A DNA stretch of 64,000 bases from DASUAS01 sp963809795 (GTDB lineage Bacteria; Actinomycetota; Acidimicrobiia; IMCC26256; DASPTH01). Of the stretch, positions 27,622 to 36,870 are shown in pieces. How positions within the stretch are numbered: the stretch's first letter is position 1; each line of letters opens with the position of its first letter. The notes beneath the pieces were generated by a model, which was not told the origin of the DNA, did no database searches, and was given only the letters and a program-made list of their open reading frames with translations. The position numbers and the translations under genes are program-made. The DNA lies in the NCBI GenBank assembly GCA_963809795.1, contig CAWELN010000031.1, forward strand, positions 1 through 64,000. Direction: 5' to 3'.

Positions 27622-29056
27622 CGTCACCGTCGACGCGCCGTGCGGGCCGGTCGTCGGCCGTCGCGACGGTTCGTTGGCGCGCTTCGGCGGTGTGCCCTAC
27701 GCGCGGGCCGACCGGTGGAGGGTGCCCGAGCCGTCATCGTGGCGGGAGCCACGCGACGCCACCGCGCCCGGCGCGGCGCCGCCGCAGTCCGTCGGCGGGC
27801 TCGACCTGGTGCCGGACATGATCCCGGCGTCGCAGTCGGAAGCCTGCCTGACCGCCGAGGTCTGCTCGCCCGATCTCGGGGGCTCGCGTCCGGTCCTGGT
27901 GTGGGTACCGGGCGGGAGCTACCGCATCGGTGCCGCGTCGCTGGCGACGTACGACGGCGCCCGGCTCGCGGCCCACGACGTGGTCGTCGTCGGACTCAAC
28001 TACCGCCTCGGCGCGTTGGGCTGGCTCGCGGCCGAGGGCGTGCCGTCGAACCTGGCGCTGCGCGACCTGCGGGCGGCGGTCGAGTGGTTGCGCGCCAACG
28101 TCGGCGCGTTCGGCGGTGATCCCGACCGGATCGTGCTGATGGGGGAGTCGGCCGGGTCGGGCGCCATCGCGCACCTCCTCGCCACCGATTCGCCGTTCGG
28201 GCACGGAGCCGGCGACCTCCCGGTCGCGGGCGCCATCCTGCAGAGCGGTGCGGTCGCGGGCGCGCTCGATGCCGCCACCGCGACGTGGGTCGGGGAGCAG
28301 TTCCTCGACGCCGCGGGTGCGGCGAGCGTCGACGACCTGCGCCACGCTCCGGTCGCCTCGCTGCTCGCGGCGCAGGAGCAGACGGTGGAGGCCGCGCTGG
28401 CGAAGGTCGGCATGATGCCGTTCCACCCCTGGGTCGACGACGACCTCCTGCCGGCGCCGGCGCACCGCGCCGCGCTGCCCGCGATCCCGTTGGTCGTCGG
28501 CACCACTGCGCACGAGATGGAGCTGTTCCGCGACCAGGTGCCGCAGCTGCCCGAGGACATCGCGGTGAGCTACCTCGCGAGCAAGGCGGTCAACCTCGGC
28601 ATCACCGACGAGGAGCGGGTGCGCGCCGCGTTCGCGGCGTGCGGCGGCGATCTCGTGGAAGCGGTCGCCGATCTCGAGGAGCACCTGCCGAACGAGCTCC
28701 TGGCGCGCGGTCACGAAGCGCGCGGCAACCCCGTGTTCCGATACCGCTTCACGTGGGAGGCGCCGGTCCGGCGCGCCTGCCACGCGCTCGACCTGCCGTT
28801 CACGTTCGGGACCCTCGACGTGAGCACGTGGCGCGAGTTCGCCGGCGCCGACGGCGCCCGGGCCGGCACGGCCGACGCGTTGTCGGCGCGCATGCAGCAG
28901 GCCTGGGCATCCTTCGTCGCCGACGGTGTGCCGTACGACGACCGCGCCGGACGGTGGCCGGTCGGACGGCTGGTCGAGCTCGGGCCCGCGGCGGGCGTGG
29001 GTGACGACGACGTCGCCGCCCGGCTCCGGGTCTGGCTGGGCGAGGCGCCCGCGTGA
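27602..29056 (+). CDS. Type B carboxylesterase
   Basis: A 484-residue alpha/beta-hydrolase of the carboxylesterase/para-nitrobenzyl-esterase class. The oxyanion-hole loop is WVPGGSYRIG, and the nucleophile Ser lies in GESAGSG (near residue 182). The catalytic His lies in CHALDLPFTFG (near 396), a pattern common in actinobacterial members. It has no signal peptide, so it should be cytoplasmic. It starts at GTG 27602, inside the end of the amidohydrolase gene, and overlaps the next SDR gene by four bases. It probably frees the acid or alcohol that feeds the other enzymes of this operon. Confidence 0.9.
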   Translation: MTPTPTDVTVDAPCGPVVGRRDGSLARFGGVPYARADRWRVPEPSSWREPRDATAPGAAPPQSVGGLDLVPDMIPASQSEACLTAEVCSPDLGGSRPVLVWVPGGSYRIGAASLATYDGARLAAHDVVVVGLNYRLGALGWLAAEGVPSNLALRDLRAAVEWLRANVGAFGGDPDRIVLMGESAGSGAIAHLLATDSPFGHGAGDLPVAGAILQSGAVAGALDAATATWVGEQFLDAAGAASVDDLRHAPVASLLAAQEQTVEAALAKVGMMPFHPWVDDDLLPAPAHRAALPAIPLVVGTTAHEMELFRDQVPQLPEDIAVSYLASKAVNLGITDEERVRAAFAACGGDLVEAVADLEEHLPNELLARGHEARGNPVFRYRFTWEAPVRRACHALDLPFTFGTLDVSTWREFAGADGARAGTADALSARMQQAWASFVADGVPYDDRAGRWPVGRLVELGPAAGVGDDDVAARLRVWLGEAPA

Positions 29057-29898
29057 GCGTGAGCGGGCCGCTCGACGGCCGGGTGGCCGTCGTCACCGGT
29101 GCGAGCCGCGGCATCGGCAAGGGCTGCGCGCTCGAGCTCGGTGCCGCCGGTGCGACCGTCTACGTCACCGCGCGGTCGGTGAGCGAGGACGACCACCCGC
29201 TGCCCGGCACGATCGGTGCCACCGCCGACGAGGTCACCGCCGCCGGCGGCACCGCCGTCGCGGTCGCCCTCGACCACCGCGACGATGATGCCGTCGAAGC
29301 GCTCTTCCGGCGCGTGCTCGACGAGCACGGTCGCCTCGACGTCCTCGTCAACAACGCGTTCATCGTCACCAACGAGCTCACGTCGGGCAAGCCCTTCTGG
29401 GAGGTGCCCATCTCGAACTGGGACGACATGATCGACATCGGGACGCGCTCCGCCTACGTCGCCAGTGTGTTCGCGGCGCGGCCGATGGTCGACGCCGGCG
29501 CCGGACTGATCGTCAACGTCAGCTCGTCGGGCGCGGAGGAGTACGCGTGGCAGGTTGCGTACGGCGTGGGCAAGTGCGCGCTCGACCGCATCACCGTCGA
29601 CGCCGCACACGAGCTGGCGCCGTACGGCGTCTCGGTGGTGTCGGTCTGGCCCGGGTTCGTGCGGACCGAGCGCATCGACCTGGGCGTCGCCGCCGGGTTG
29701 CTCCCCGAGTCGCTCGACCTCAGCACCTCCGAGTCGCCGCGCTTCGTCGGCCGCGCGGTGGTCGCGCTCGCCGCCGATCCTGACGTCGCCCGCTGGACCG
29801 GCCGCGCCGTGCCCGCCCGCGACCTGGCCGACGAGTACGGCTTCACCGACGTCGACGGGCGCCTCCCTGCCGGCCCCCTGCGCCACCGGACGGTGTAG
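29053..29898 (+). CDS. Short-chain dehydrogenase/reductase (DHRS1-like)
   Basis: A 281-residue SDR. The NAD(P)-binding motif TGASRGIG lies at about residues 15-22, NNAF at about 98 replaces the usual NNAG, and the catalytic Ser is in NVSSSG. The YxxxK pair is in AYGVGKCALDR, and PGFVRTE follows. The sequence around residues 40-60 (RSVSEDDHPLPGTIGATADEV) is characteristic of the DHRS1-like subgroup. It probably oxidises or reduces a hydroxyl or keto intermediate of the local pathway. It is translationally coupled to the carboxylesterase gene and is the last gene of this rightward group, facing the CaiB/BaiF gene tail-to-tail. Confidence 0.9.
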   Translation: MSVSGPLDGRVAVVTGASRGIGKGCALELGAAGATVYVTARSVSEDDHPLPGTIGATADEVTAAGGTAVAVALDHRDDDAVEALFRRVLDEHGRLDVLVNNAFIVTNELTSGKPFWEVPISNWDDMIDIGTRSAYVASVFAARPMVDAGAGLIVNVSSSGAEEYAWQVAYGVGKCALDRITVDAAHELAPYGVSVVSVWPGFVRTERIDLGVAAGLLPESLDLSTSESPRFVGRAVVALAADPDVARWTGRAVPARDLADEYGFTDVDGRLPAGPLRHRTV

Positions 29899-29950
29899 CG
29901 CCCCTCACCCACTTCCACCCCGACCGGCGTCGCCGTGTCCGGATCCCGCG

Positions 29951-32293
29951 TCAAATGACGCCGCTTCGGGAGAGCGCGGCGAGCTCCTCGTCGCTGAGGC
30001 CGAGCTCGTCGCGCAGCACCTCGGTCGTGTGCTGGCCGACGGTCGGCGCCGGCGCGCGGTACGAGTTGTCGAACCGGTCGGCGCGGAGGCCGGTGCCCGG
30101 GTAGCCGACGAGCCCCGCGAGTGGGTGCTCGAGCCACTGGGTGAAGCCGCGCTCGGCCAGTTGAGGGAGCTCGTCCTGGATCATCTGGTCCCACACCGGC
30201 GCCGCCGGTACCCCGGCGGCGAGCAACGCGTCCACCGCGTCGTCGCGGTCGCGCCCGTCGAACCACGCAGCCAGCGCGGCGTCGATGCGGTCGGACGCGG
30301 CCCGGCGCCCCGCGCCGGTGGCGAGCGCGTCGTCGGTCGCCCACTCCGGCTCGCCCAGGACCCGCACCAGCGCACGCCACTCGTCGTCGCCGGTCACCGA
30401 GAGCGCCACCCACTGCTCGTGTCCCGCGCACGCGTAGACGCCCTGCGGCGTCCCCGCCGCGCCGCGGTTGCCGGCGCGCTCGAGCAACGTCCCGTACGCC
30501 GACCACGTGACGATGGGCTCGGCGGCGACGTTCAACGCCACCTCCGCCATCGGCATCTCGATCATCTGCCCTTCACCTCTCCGGTCGCGGTGCTCCAGCG
30601 CCGCCAGCACCACGAACGCGCCGTGGATGCCCGCGATGGGGTCGATGGTGCTGCGCACGAGCGCCTCGCCGCCCGCTTCGCCCGTCATCCACGCGATGCC
30701 CGACACCTGCTCGGTGGTCTGCGCGAAGCCGCTGCGGTCGCGCCACGGGCCGTCGAGCCCGAACGCCGGCATGCGCAGCAGGATGACGCCGGGGTTGCGG
30801 GCGAAGAGGTCGTGGTACTCGAGCCCGACGTTGCCCAGGACCCGGGGCGTGAAGTTCTCCACCACCACGTCGACCTGCTCGACCAGCCGCAGGACGAGCT
30901 CCCGGCCCTCGGGCGTCGAGAAGTCGATCGTCACCGACCGCTTGGCCGGGTTGGTGCCGTGGAAGGTGGGCCCGAACTCCATCCAGTCGGGGTCGTGGGG
31001 CGGCTTCACGGTGGCGAAGCGCATGCCGTCGGGCCGGGTCGGCGACTCGATCTTCAGCACGTCGGCGCCGAGGGTGGCCAGGTGGTGCGTGGCGGCGGGC
31101 CCGGCCCAGAACGCGGTGAGGTCCAGGACGGTCACGCCGGTGAGCGGCAGATCGCCTGCTGCACCGCTGGCCGGCGGGCGCGGCTCCGGCCGCGTGTCGC
31201 GCCGTGATGCATCGCCGTCGTCGGCACCCAACGGGGGCGCGGGCGCGACCGGTTGCACCGGCGACGCCGACATCAGGAACGGCGACCGCGGTGCGAGGAA
31301 CCCCTCCGGGCGCTCCACGAACACCTCGCGCTCGACGAAGTGGTCCATCGTCAGCACGTCGCGCCCGTTGCCCACCAGGGCCACCGGCACGCGGAACAGC
31401 TCACCGAGCTCGCAGATCTCCGCCGGTGTGTGCGTCTCCAGCCACGGGCGCACGACCGATTCGGCCAGCTCGCGGTTGCGGGCCCGGCCGCCCATCGAGT
31501 TGAGCCGGTCGTCACCCGAGAGGTCTTCGCGCCCGATCATCGCCGCGAAGTCGGCCCACTGCTGCGCGGTGAACACGCAGAGGCCGATCCAACCGTCCTT
31601 GCAGCGGACGACCTGGGGCCAGTCGCCGCTGCGCGACATGAACGACACCGAGCCGGTGAACTGTCGGTACAGGGCGGGGTAGTTGTTCAGGCAGACGGCC
31701 ATCACCTCGAGCGCGTTGACCTCCACCACCGAACCCGTACCCGTGCGGCGCGCGTACCGGTACGCGGCGAGCGCGCCCAGCGCCGCCATTGCGCCGGTGG
31801 CCCACCGTCCGTGGGCGATGCCCATCTGCAACGGTGGCGTGGCGAAGGTGCCGCAGCCCGACATCAGCCCGCACCACGCCTGCAGCGTGAACTCGGTGGC
31901 GGGCGTGCCCGCGAGCGGACCGTCGACGCCGAACGACTCGATGGCCACCACGCTGGTGTCGGGCCGGCGCAGGCCGTCGGTCAGCGCGGCGGTCTCGCCG
32001 TCGCCCAGGATCACGTCGGCCCAGGCCATGAGCTCGTCGGCGCGCGTCGCGCCGGTGCCGGTCATGCTCGCCTTGCCGCCGTTGAGGAACGCGAACAGCG
32101 CGCCGGTCTGCCCGGTCGGCGTGTCGGGCGTCGCCGCCGACCACCGGCGCAGTGGGTCGCCGCCCTCCGAGCGCTCCAGCTTCACGACGTCGGCACCCTG
32201 GTCGCGCAGCAGCTTCCCCGCGTACGCGCCCGCGACCCCCTCGGAGGCCTCGAGCACCCGCAGCCCGTCGAGCGCGGGCAGTCGCTCGTTCAT
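29951..32293 (-). CDS. Double-domain CaiB/BaiF (class III) CoA-transferase
   Basis: A 780-residue protein made of two CaiB/BaiF CoA-transferase domains in tandem. The first spans about residues 1-370 (LRVLEASEGVAGAYAGKLL..., GADVVKLE). The second runs from about residue 385 (VTVLDLTAFWAGPAATHHLATLGADVLKIE, then VVENFTPRVL and MPAFGLDGPWRDR). Single-domain members form intertwined dimers, so a fused pair may act as a built-in heterodimer in which only one half keeps full catalysis. Class III enzymes move CoA between acids through acyl-enzyme intermediates. It overlaps the upstream nitronate monooxygenase gene by ATGA. Confidence 0.9.
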   Translation of the reverse strand: MNERLPALDGLRVLEASEGVAGAYAGKLLRDQGADVVKLERSEGGDPLRRWSAATPDTPTGQTGALFAFLNGGKASMTGTGATRADELMAWADVILGDGETAALTDGLRRPDTSVVAIESFGVDGPLAGTPATEFTLQAWCGLMSGCGTFATPPLQMGIAHGRWATGAMAALGALAAYRYARRTGTGSVVEVNALEVMAVCLNNYPALYRQFTGSVSFMSRSGDWPQVVRCKDGWIGLCVFTAQQWADFAAMIGREDLSGDDRLNSMGGRARNRELAESVVRPWLETHTPAEICELGELFRVPVALVGNGRDVLTMDHFVEREVFVERPEGFLAPRSPFLMSASPVQPVAPAPPLGADDGDASRRDTRPEPRPPASGAAGDLPLTGVTVLDLTAFWAGPAATHHLATLGADVLKIESPTRPDGMRFATVKPPHDPDWMEFGPTFHGTNPAKRSVTIDFSTPEGRELVLRLVEQVDVVVENFTPRVLGNVGLEYHDLFARNPGVILLRMPAFGLDGPWRDRSGFAQTTEQVSGIAWMTGEAGGEALVRSTIDPIAGIHGAFVVLAALEHRDRRGEGQMIEMPMAEVALNVAAEPIVTWSAYGTLLERAGNRGAAGTPQGVYACAGHEQWVALSVTGDDEWRALVRVLGEPEWATDDALATGAGRRAASDRIDAALAAWFDGRDRDDAVDALLAAGVPAAPVWDQMIQDELPQLAERGFTQWLEHPLAGLVGYPGTGLRADRFDNSYRAPAPTVGQHTTEVLRDELGLSDEELAALSRSGVI

Positions 32294-33219
32294 GAGTAGT
32301 GCTTGGCGAGCGACTTCACGGTCTCGTGGAACTCGGCGATGGTCTCGTCGATGATCTCCGCGACCGGCTTCACCTCGTCGATGCTGCCCGCGACCTGGCC
32401 GCCGAACGCGAACGACGCGTCGAGGTCACCCCCGAAGTAGAGCGACAGCAGGCCTTCGAGCGGCGCCATGGGCACCCGCTCCTCGGTCTGCTCACGTGCC
32501 TCGCTGTAGGGCGTGGCCAGCACCCGGAACCCCGGCTTGTGGAAGCGGTTCAACATCACGGTGCCGGTCTCGGCGGCGTCGACGATCAGCCCCTTGTAGT
32601 TCTCGTGGACCGGCGACTCCGCCGCCGACACCATGCGGGTCCCCATCTGCACGCCCTCGGCGCCCAGCGCGAACGCCGCCGCCATGGTGCGCCCGTCGCA
32701 GATCCCGCCCGCCGCGATCACCGGCACGTCGACGCTCGCGCACACCAGCGGCACGAGCACCATCGACGCCACGTCGCGCGTGCTCTTGAAGCCGCCGCCC
32801 TCGCCGCCTTCGGCCACGATGCCGTCGACCCCGGCCGCGATCGCCTTCATCGCCGCGTGGAGGTTCGGCACGACGTGGAACACGGTGATTCCCGCGTCGT
32901 GCAGCGCGGCGGTGTAGCGCGGCGGATCCCCCGCCGACGTCGTCGCGAACCGCACACCCTGGTCGTGCACGAAGTCGACGATGTGCGGGTCGCGCACGAA
33001 CGCCTGGGCGATGTTCACGCCGAAGGGCTTCTCGGTGAGGTCGCGCATCTTGGCGATCTCCTCGCGCACCTGATCGAGCTGGCCCGACGACGTCTCGATG
33101 ATCCCGAGCGCGCCGGCGTTCGAGACCGCCGACGCCAGTTGCGCACGCGCGATGTACCCCATCGGCGCCTGGATGATGGGGTGCTCGACGCCCAGCAATT
33201 GGGTGACTCGGTTCAGCAT
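32290..33219 (-). CDS. Nitronate monooxygenase family protein
   Basis: A 309-residue FMN-dependent TIM-barrel protein of the nitronate monooxygenase (2-nitropropane dioxygenase-like) family. It has HPIIQAPMGYIA, the FMN-binding VDGIVAEGGEGGGFKS and PVIAAGGICDGRTMAAAFALGAEGVQMGTR. The GGH-type catalytic His of authentic nitronate monooxygenases is not evident at the usual glycine-rich loop, so an enoyl-reductase-like or other oxidoreductase role is possible. Actinobacteria have many such paralogues beside CoA-ester genes. I chose the ATG at 33219, three codons inside a possible GTG start. It diverges from a CaiB/BaiF gene and is coupled to another. Confidence 0.82.
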   Translation of the reverse strand: MLNRVTQLLGVEHPIIQAPMGYIARAQLASAVSNAGALGIIETSSGQLDQVREEIAKMRDLTEKPFGVNIAQAFVRDPHIVDFVHDQGVRFATTSAGDPPRYTAALHDAGITVFHVVPNLHAAMKAIAAGVDGIVAEGGEGGGFKSTRDVASMVLVPLVCASVDVPVIAAGGICDGRTMAAAFALGAEGVQMGTRMVSAAESPVHENYKGLIVDAAETGTVMLNRFHKPGFRVLATPYSEAREQTEERVPMAPLEGLLSLYFGGDLDASFAFGGQVAGSIDEVKPVAEIIDETIAEFHETVKSLAKHYS

Positions 33220-33281
33220 GCGGCCCACGCTACCGAGGTCTCCCGAGACCGCGAGCGGGCGTGCCAGGTAGGTTTGAGCGG

Positions 33282-35675
33282 ATGGATCTGCTGACGGATC
33301 TGCAGGTGGTCGACTGCTCCTCGGGGATCCCGGGGGGGTACTGCGCCAAGCTCCTCGGTGACGCCGGAGCCGACGTGGTCAAGGTGGAAGGGCCCGACGG
33401 CGATCCGCTCCGTCGCTGGACCAACCAGGGGTACTGGTCGGGGGCCGACCCGAACGCCGCCGACGGTGGCGGCGCGCTCTTCCAGTTCCTCCACTTCGGC
33501 CACCGCTCGATCGTCAAGGCAACCTCGCCGTTCGGGCACGGAGCCGGCTTTGACGACGAGCTCGACGCGCTGCTCGGCGGTGCCGACATCCTGATCACCG
33601 ACGCGCAGGGGCTCGCCGGCGATCCGGTTGCGCTCCACGAGCGATATCCCCAGCTGGTCGTCGTCGCCATCACTCCCTACGGCTTGGCGGGCCCGTACGC
33701 CGACCGCCCGTTCACCGAGATCATCCTGCAGGCCGAGAGCGGCGCGTTGGCCGTGCGCGGGCACCCGAGCCGGGAGCCGGTGCAGGCCGGCGGGCGCACG
33801 ATGGAGTGGGTCAGCGGGCTGTACGCCGCGGTCGCCGCGCTGGCCGCCACCCGCGTGGTGCGCCACGGCGGCCCGGGCGAGCTCGTCGACCTCTCCATGT
33901 CGGAGGTGGCGAACACCACCGGCACGACCGCGGCCGACCTCATGGACTCGCTGCGCGGCCGCCCGAACCCGGAGACCCCGGGACGGAGCTTCGAGACCCC
34001 GTCGGTCGAGCCGACCTCCGACGGCTACGTCGGCTTCAACACCAACACCCGGACCCAGTTCGACAGCTTCCTGCTGATGATCGAGCGTCCCGACCTCATC
34101 GAGGCGGGGTTCTGGGCGCCGATCGCCAACCGGATCAAGAACTGGGAGGAGTGGAACGGGATCATCCACGACTGGACGACCGAGCACACGACCGCCGAGG
34201 TCGTGGCGCTGGCCGCCGAGCTGCGGATCCCGGTGGCGCCGGTGTCGGACGGTCCCGCGGTCGCCGATCTCGAGCAGGCGAACGCCCGCGGCTCGCTGTT
34301 CGACGACCCGAGCGGCACGTTCCGCGTGCCCCGACGCCCGTGGCGGATCGACGGTGAGCTGGCGCCGCCGCCGCGACCGGCCCCGCGCCTGGGCGAGCAC
34401 ACCGGCACCGTCGTCCCCCGTCCGCCGAAGCCGCCCGCGACCCACGGCCCCGAGCTCCCGCTGCACGGCGTCAAGGTCGTCGACCTCACCGCGTGGTGGG
34501 CGGGGCCGTCGGCGTCGGCGATGCTCGCCGCGCTCGGCGCCGACGTCGTCCACGTGGAGTCGGTCACCCGGGCCGACGGCATGCGCTACACCAGCGGCGT
34601 CAGCACCGATCGTGACGATTGGTGGGAATTCTCCGCGCTCTTCCACACGTCCAACACCAACAAGCGCGACCTCACGCTGGACCTCACCCGGGCCGAGGGG
34701 CGGTCACTCGCGTTGCGCCTGATCGAGCAGGCCGACCTCGTGGTCGAGAATTACACGCCCCGCGTCATCGAGCAGTTCGATCTGGGTTGGGACGTCGTGC
34801 ACGCCGCGAACCCCCGAGCCGTGATGGTGCGCATGCCCGCGTTCGGCCTCGACGGTCCGTGGCGCGACCGCCCGGGGTTCGCGCAGACGATGGAGCAAGT
34901 CACCGGGTTGGCGTGGCTCACCGGTCACGTCGACGACCAACCGCGCATCCAGCGGGGTCCGTGCGACCCGAACGGCGGGATGCACGCGGTCGTGGGCGCG
35001 CTCGTGGCGCTCGAGCTGCGCGACCGCAACGGTGTCGGCTCGCTGGTCGAATCCACCATGTTCGAGGCCGCGCTCAACATCTCGGCCGAGCTCATCGTCG
35101 AGTGGACGAAGTACGGCAACGCGTTGACGCGCGAGGGGAGCCGCAGCCCGTGGGCCGCGCCGCAGGGCGTGTACGCCACCGACACGCGGGAGCGGTGGCT
35201 CGTGGTCTCGGTGGCGACCGACGAGCAGTGGTCCGCACTGGTCGACGCGCTCGGGCGACCCGACTGGGCGACCGATCCTGCGTTGCGGACGCACGAGGGG
35301 CGGCGCGCCGCTCACGACCTCCTCGACGAGAAGCTGGGCGCGTGGGCGGCGGAGACCGACCTCGACAAGGCGGTCGACCTGCTCGTCTCGGCGGGGGTGC
35401 CGGCGGCGCCGGCGGTCGACGCCCGGCGCACGTCGGAGCACCCGCAGTACGTCGCCCGGGGCTACTACGAGTACCCGGAGCACCCGGTGATCGGTGTGCG
35501 CGGCCACCCGTCGGTGCCGTTCCGGTTCGCCAGCGTCGACCACTGGCTCCGCCGCGCGGCACCGACCCTGGGTCAGCACAACCACGAGATCCTCACCGAC
35601 CTCGGCCTCACCGAGGAGGAGATCGCCGCGCTCGAGGCCGACGACCTGATCGGCACCCGACCCCTCGGACTCTGA
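33282..35675 (+). CDS. Double-domain CaiB/BaiF (class III) CoA-transferase
   Basis: A protein of about 797 residues with two CaiB/BaiF domains. The first opens with LLTDLQVVDCSSGIPGGYCAKLLGDAGADVVKVE, the second from about residue 400 with VKVVDLTAWWAGPSASAMLAALGADVVHVE. VVENYTPRVI and MPAFGLDGPWRDRPG follow as in the homologue at 29951. The two proteins are clearly paralogous along their full length but diverged, so they probably use different acids or CoA donors. The ATG at 33282 was preferred to a GTG seven codons upstream. It heads a rightward operon that continues with an amidohydrolase and an enoyl-CoA hydratase. Confidence 0.9.
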   Translation: MDLLTDLQVVDCSSGIPGGYCAKLLGDAGADVVKVEGPDGDPLRRWTNQGYWSGADPNAADGGGALFQFLHFGHRSIVKATSPFGHGAGFDDELDALLGGADILITDAQGLAGDPVALHERYPQLVVVAITPYGLAGPYADRPFTEIILQAESGALAVRGHPSREPVQAGGRTMEWVSGLYAAVAALAATRVVRHGGPGELVDLSMSEVANTTGTTAADLMDSLRGRPNPETPGRSFETPSVEPTSDGYVGFNTNTRTQFDSFLLMIERPDLIEAGFWAPIANRIKNWEEWNGIIHDWTTEHTTAEVVALAAELRIPVAPVSDGPAVADLEQANARGSLFDDPSGTFRVPRRPWRIDGELAPPPRPAPRLGEHTGTVVPRPPKPPATHGPELPLHGVKVVDLTAWWAGPSASAMLAALGADVVHVESVTRADGMRYTSGVSTDRDDWWEFSALFHTSNTNKRDLTLDLTRAEGRSLALRLIEQADLVVENYTPRVIEQFDLGWDVVHAANPRAVMVRMPAFGLDGPWRDRPGFAQTMEQVTGLAWLTGHVDDQPRIQRGPCDPNGGMHAVVGALVALELRDRNGVGSLVESTMFEAALNISAELIVEWTKYGNALTREGSRSPWAAPQGVYATDTRERWLVVSVATDEQWSALVDALGRPDWATDPALRTHEGRRAAHDLLDEKLGAWAAETDLDKAVDLLVSAGVPAAPAVDARRTSEHPQYVARGYYEYPEHPVIGVRGHPSVPFRFASVDHWLRRAAPTLGQHNHEILTDLGLTEEEIAALEADDLIGTRPLGL

Positions 35676-35686
35676 GAGAGCAGACC

Positions 35687-36870
35687 ATGCCCACCACCGG
35701 CACACCAACCGATCTGTTCGACCGGGTCGACGTCATCGACGTCGACACCCATCTCACCGAGCCACCCGACACGTGGACCGCACGCGTGCCCGCCTCGCTG
35801 CGCGAACGGGTGCCCCACATCGAGCGCATCGACGGCAACGACGTGTGGATGGCGGCGGGCGAACGGCTCGGGCATCCCGGCTACTACTCGATGGCCGGGC
35901 ACGACGGCGTCATGCCGGTCTCGATCCCGAAGACGTTCGACGAGATCCCCGAGACGATGTACGACGCCGACGCCCGGTTGCGGTTCCTCGACGAACAGGG
36001 CATCCGCGCCCAGGTGCTCTACCCCAACGTCGGCGGCTTCGGGAACGGCTACTTCCTGCGTCTCGGCGATCGCGAGCTGGTCACGCAGTGCGTGCGCGCG
36101 TACAACGACTTCCTCCACGACTGGTGCAGCGCCGATCCCGACCGGCTGCTCGCGGTGACCGCACTGCCGTTCTGGGACGTCGACCTCGCCATCACCGAGC
36201 TCCACCGCGGCATCGAGCTCGGTCACCGGGCGGTGAACTTCTGCAACCAGCCCCAGGACTACGGCCAGCCTCCGCTCGCGCACCGTCACTGGGATCCGGT
36301 GTGGGCCGCGGCCCAGGAGGCCGGCATCTCGGTGAGCTTCCACGTCGGCGGCGGCTCGATGGGCACGCAGTTCGGCGACGACGCCGAGATGGGGTGGATG
36401 ACGAACTTCGCCAAGGTGTCGTCGTTCATCTTCCTCGACAACCTGCGCAGCATCGGCGACCTCATCTTCGGCGGCGTGTGCCACCGCTTCCCCGAGCTCC
36501 AGCTGGTGTCGGTGGAGTCGGGGGTGGGCTGGATCCCTGCGGCATTGGAGACCTTCGACTGGCAGTGGCGCAACGGCGGCGTGCGCGACGAGCACCCGGA
36601 GTACGACCTGTTGCCGAGCGAGTACTTCCGGCGTCAGATCTACGGCTGCTTCTGGTTCGAGCAGCAGGTCGCGCTGGATGCCATCGCGCAGTACCCCGAG
36701 AACATCCTGTTCGAGAGCGACTACCCGCACCCGACGTGCCAGCACCCCGGTCCCCGCACGCCCGGTCAACGGCCGCGCGACTACGCGCAGGACGTGCTCG
36801 CGTCGCTGCCCGACGACGTCGTGCGGAAGGTGCTGCACGACAACGCCGCGTCGGTCTACCACTGTCGTGA
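35687..36870 (+). CDS. Amidohydrolase family protein (amidohydro_2), single-base deletion at the 3' end
   Basis: A 394-residue member of the local amidohydrolase family. It opens with VIDVDTHLTEPPDTW and contains FLDEQGIRAQVLYPNV, SFHVGGGSMG and LVSVESGVGW, and near the end NILFESDYPHPTCQHP. The frame as given runs on for hundreds of bases into the enoyl-CoA hydratase gene with an arginine-rich nonsense tail. Restoring one C at 36862 (CAC-CTG-TCG-TGA) gives the expected ending VYHLS and a stop at 36868-36870 that overlaps the next GTG. It is most similar to the paralogue at 24001. Confidence 0.85.
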
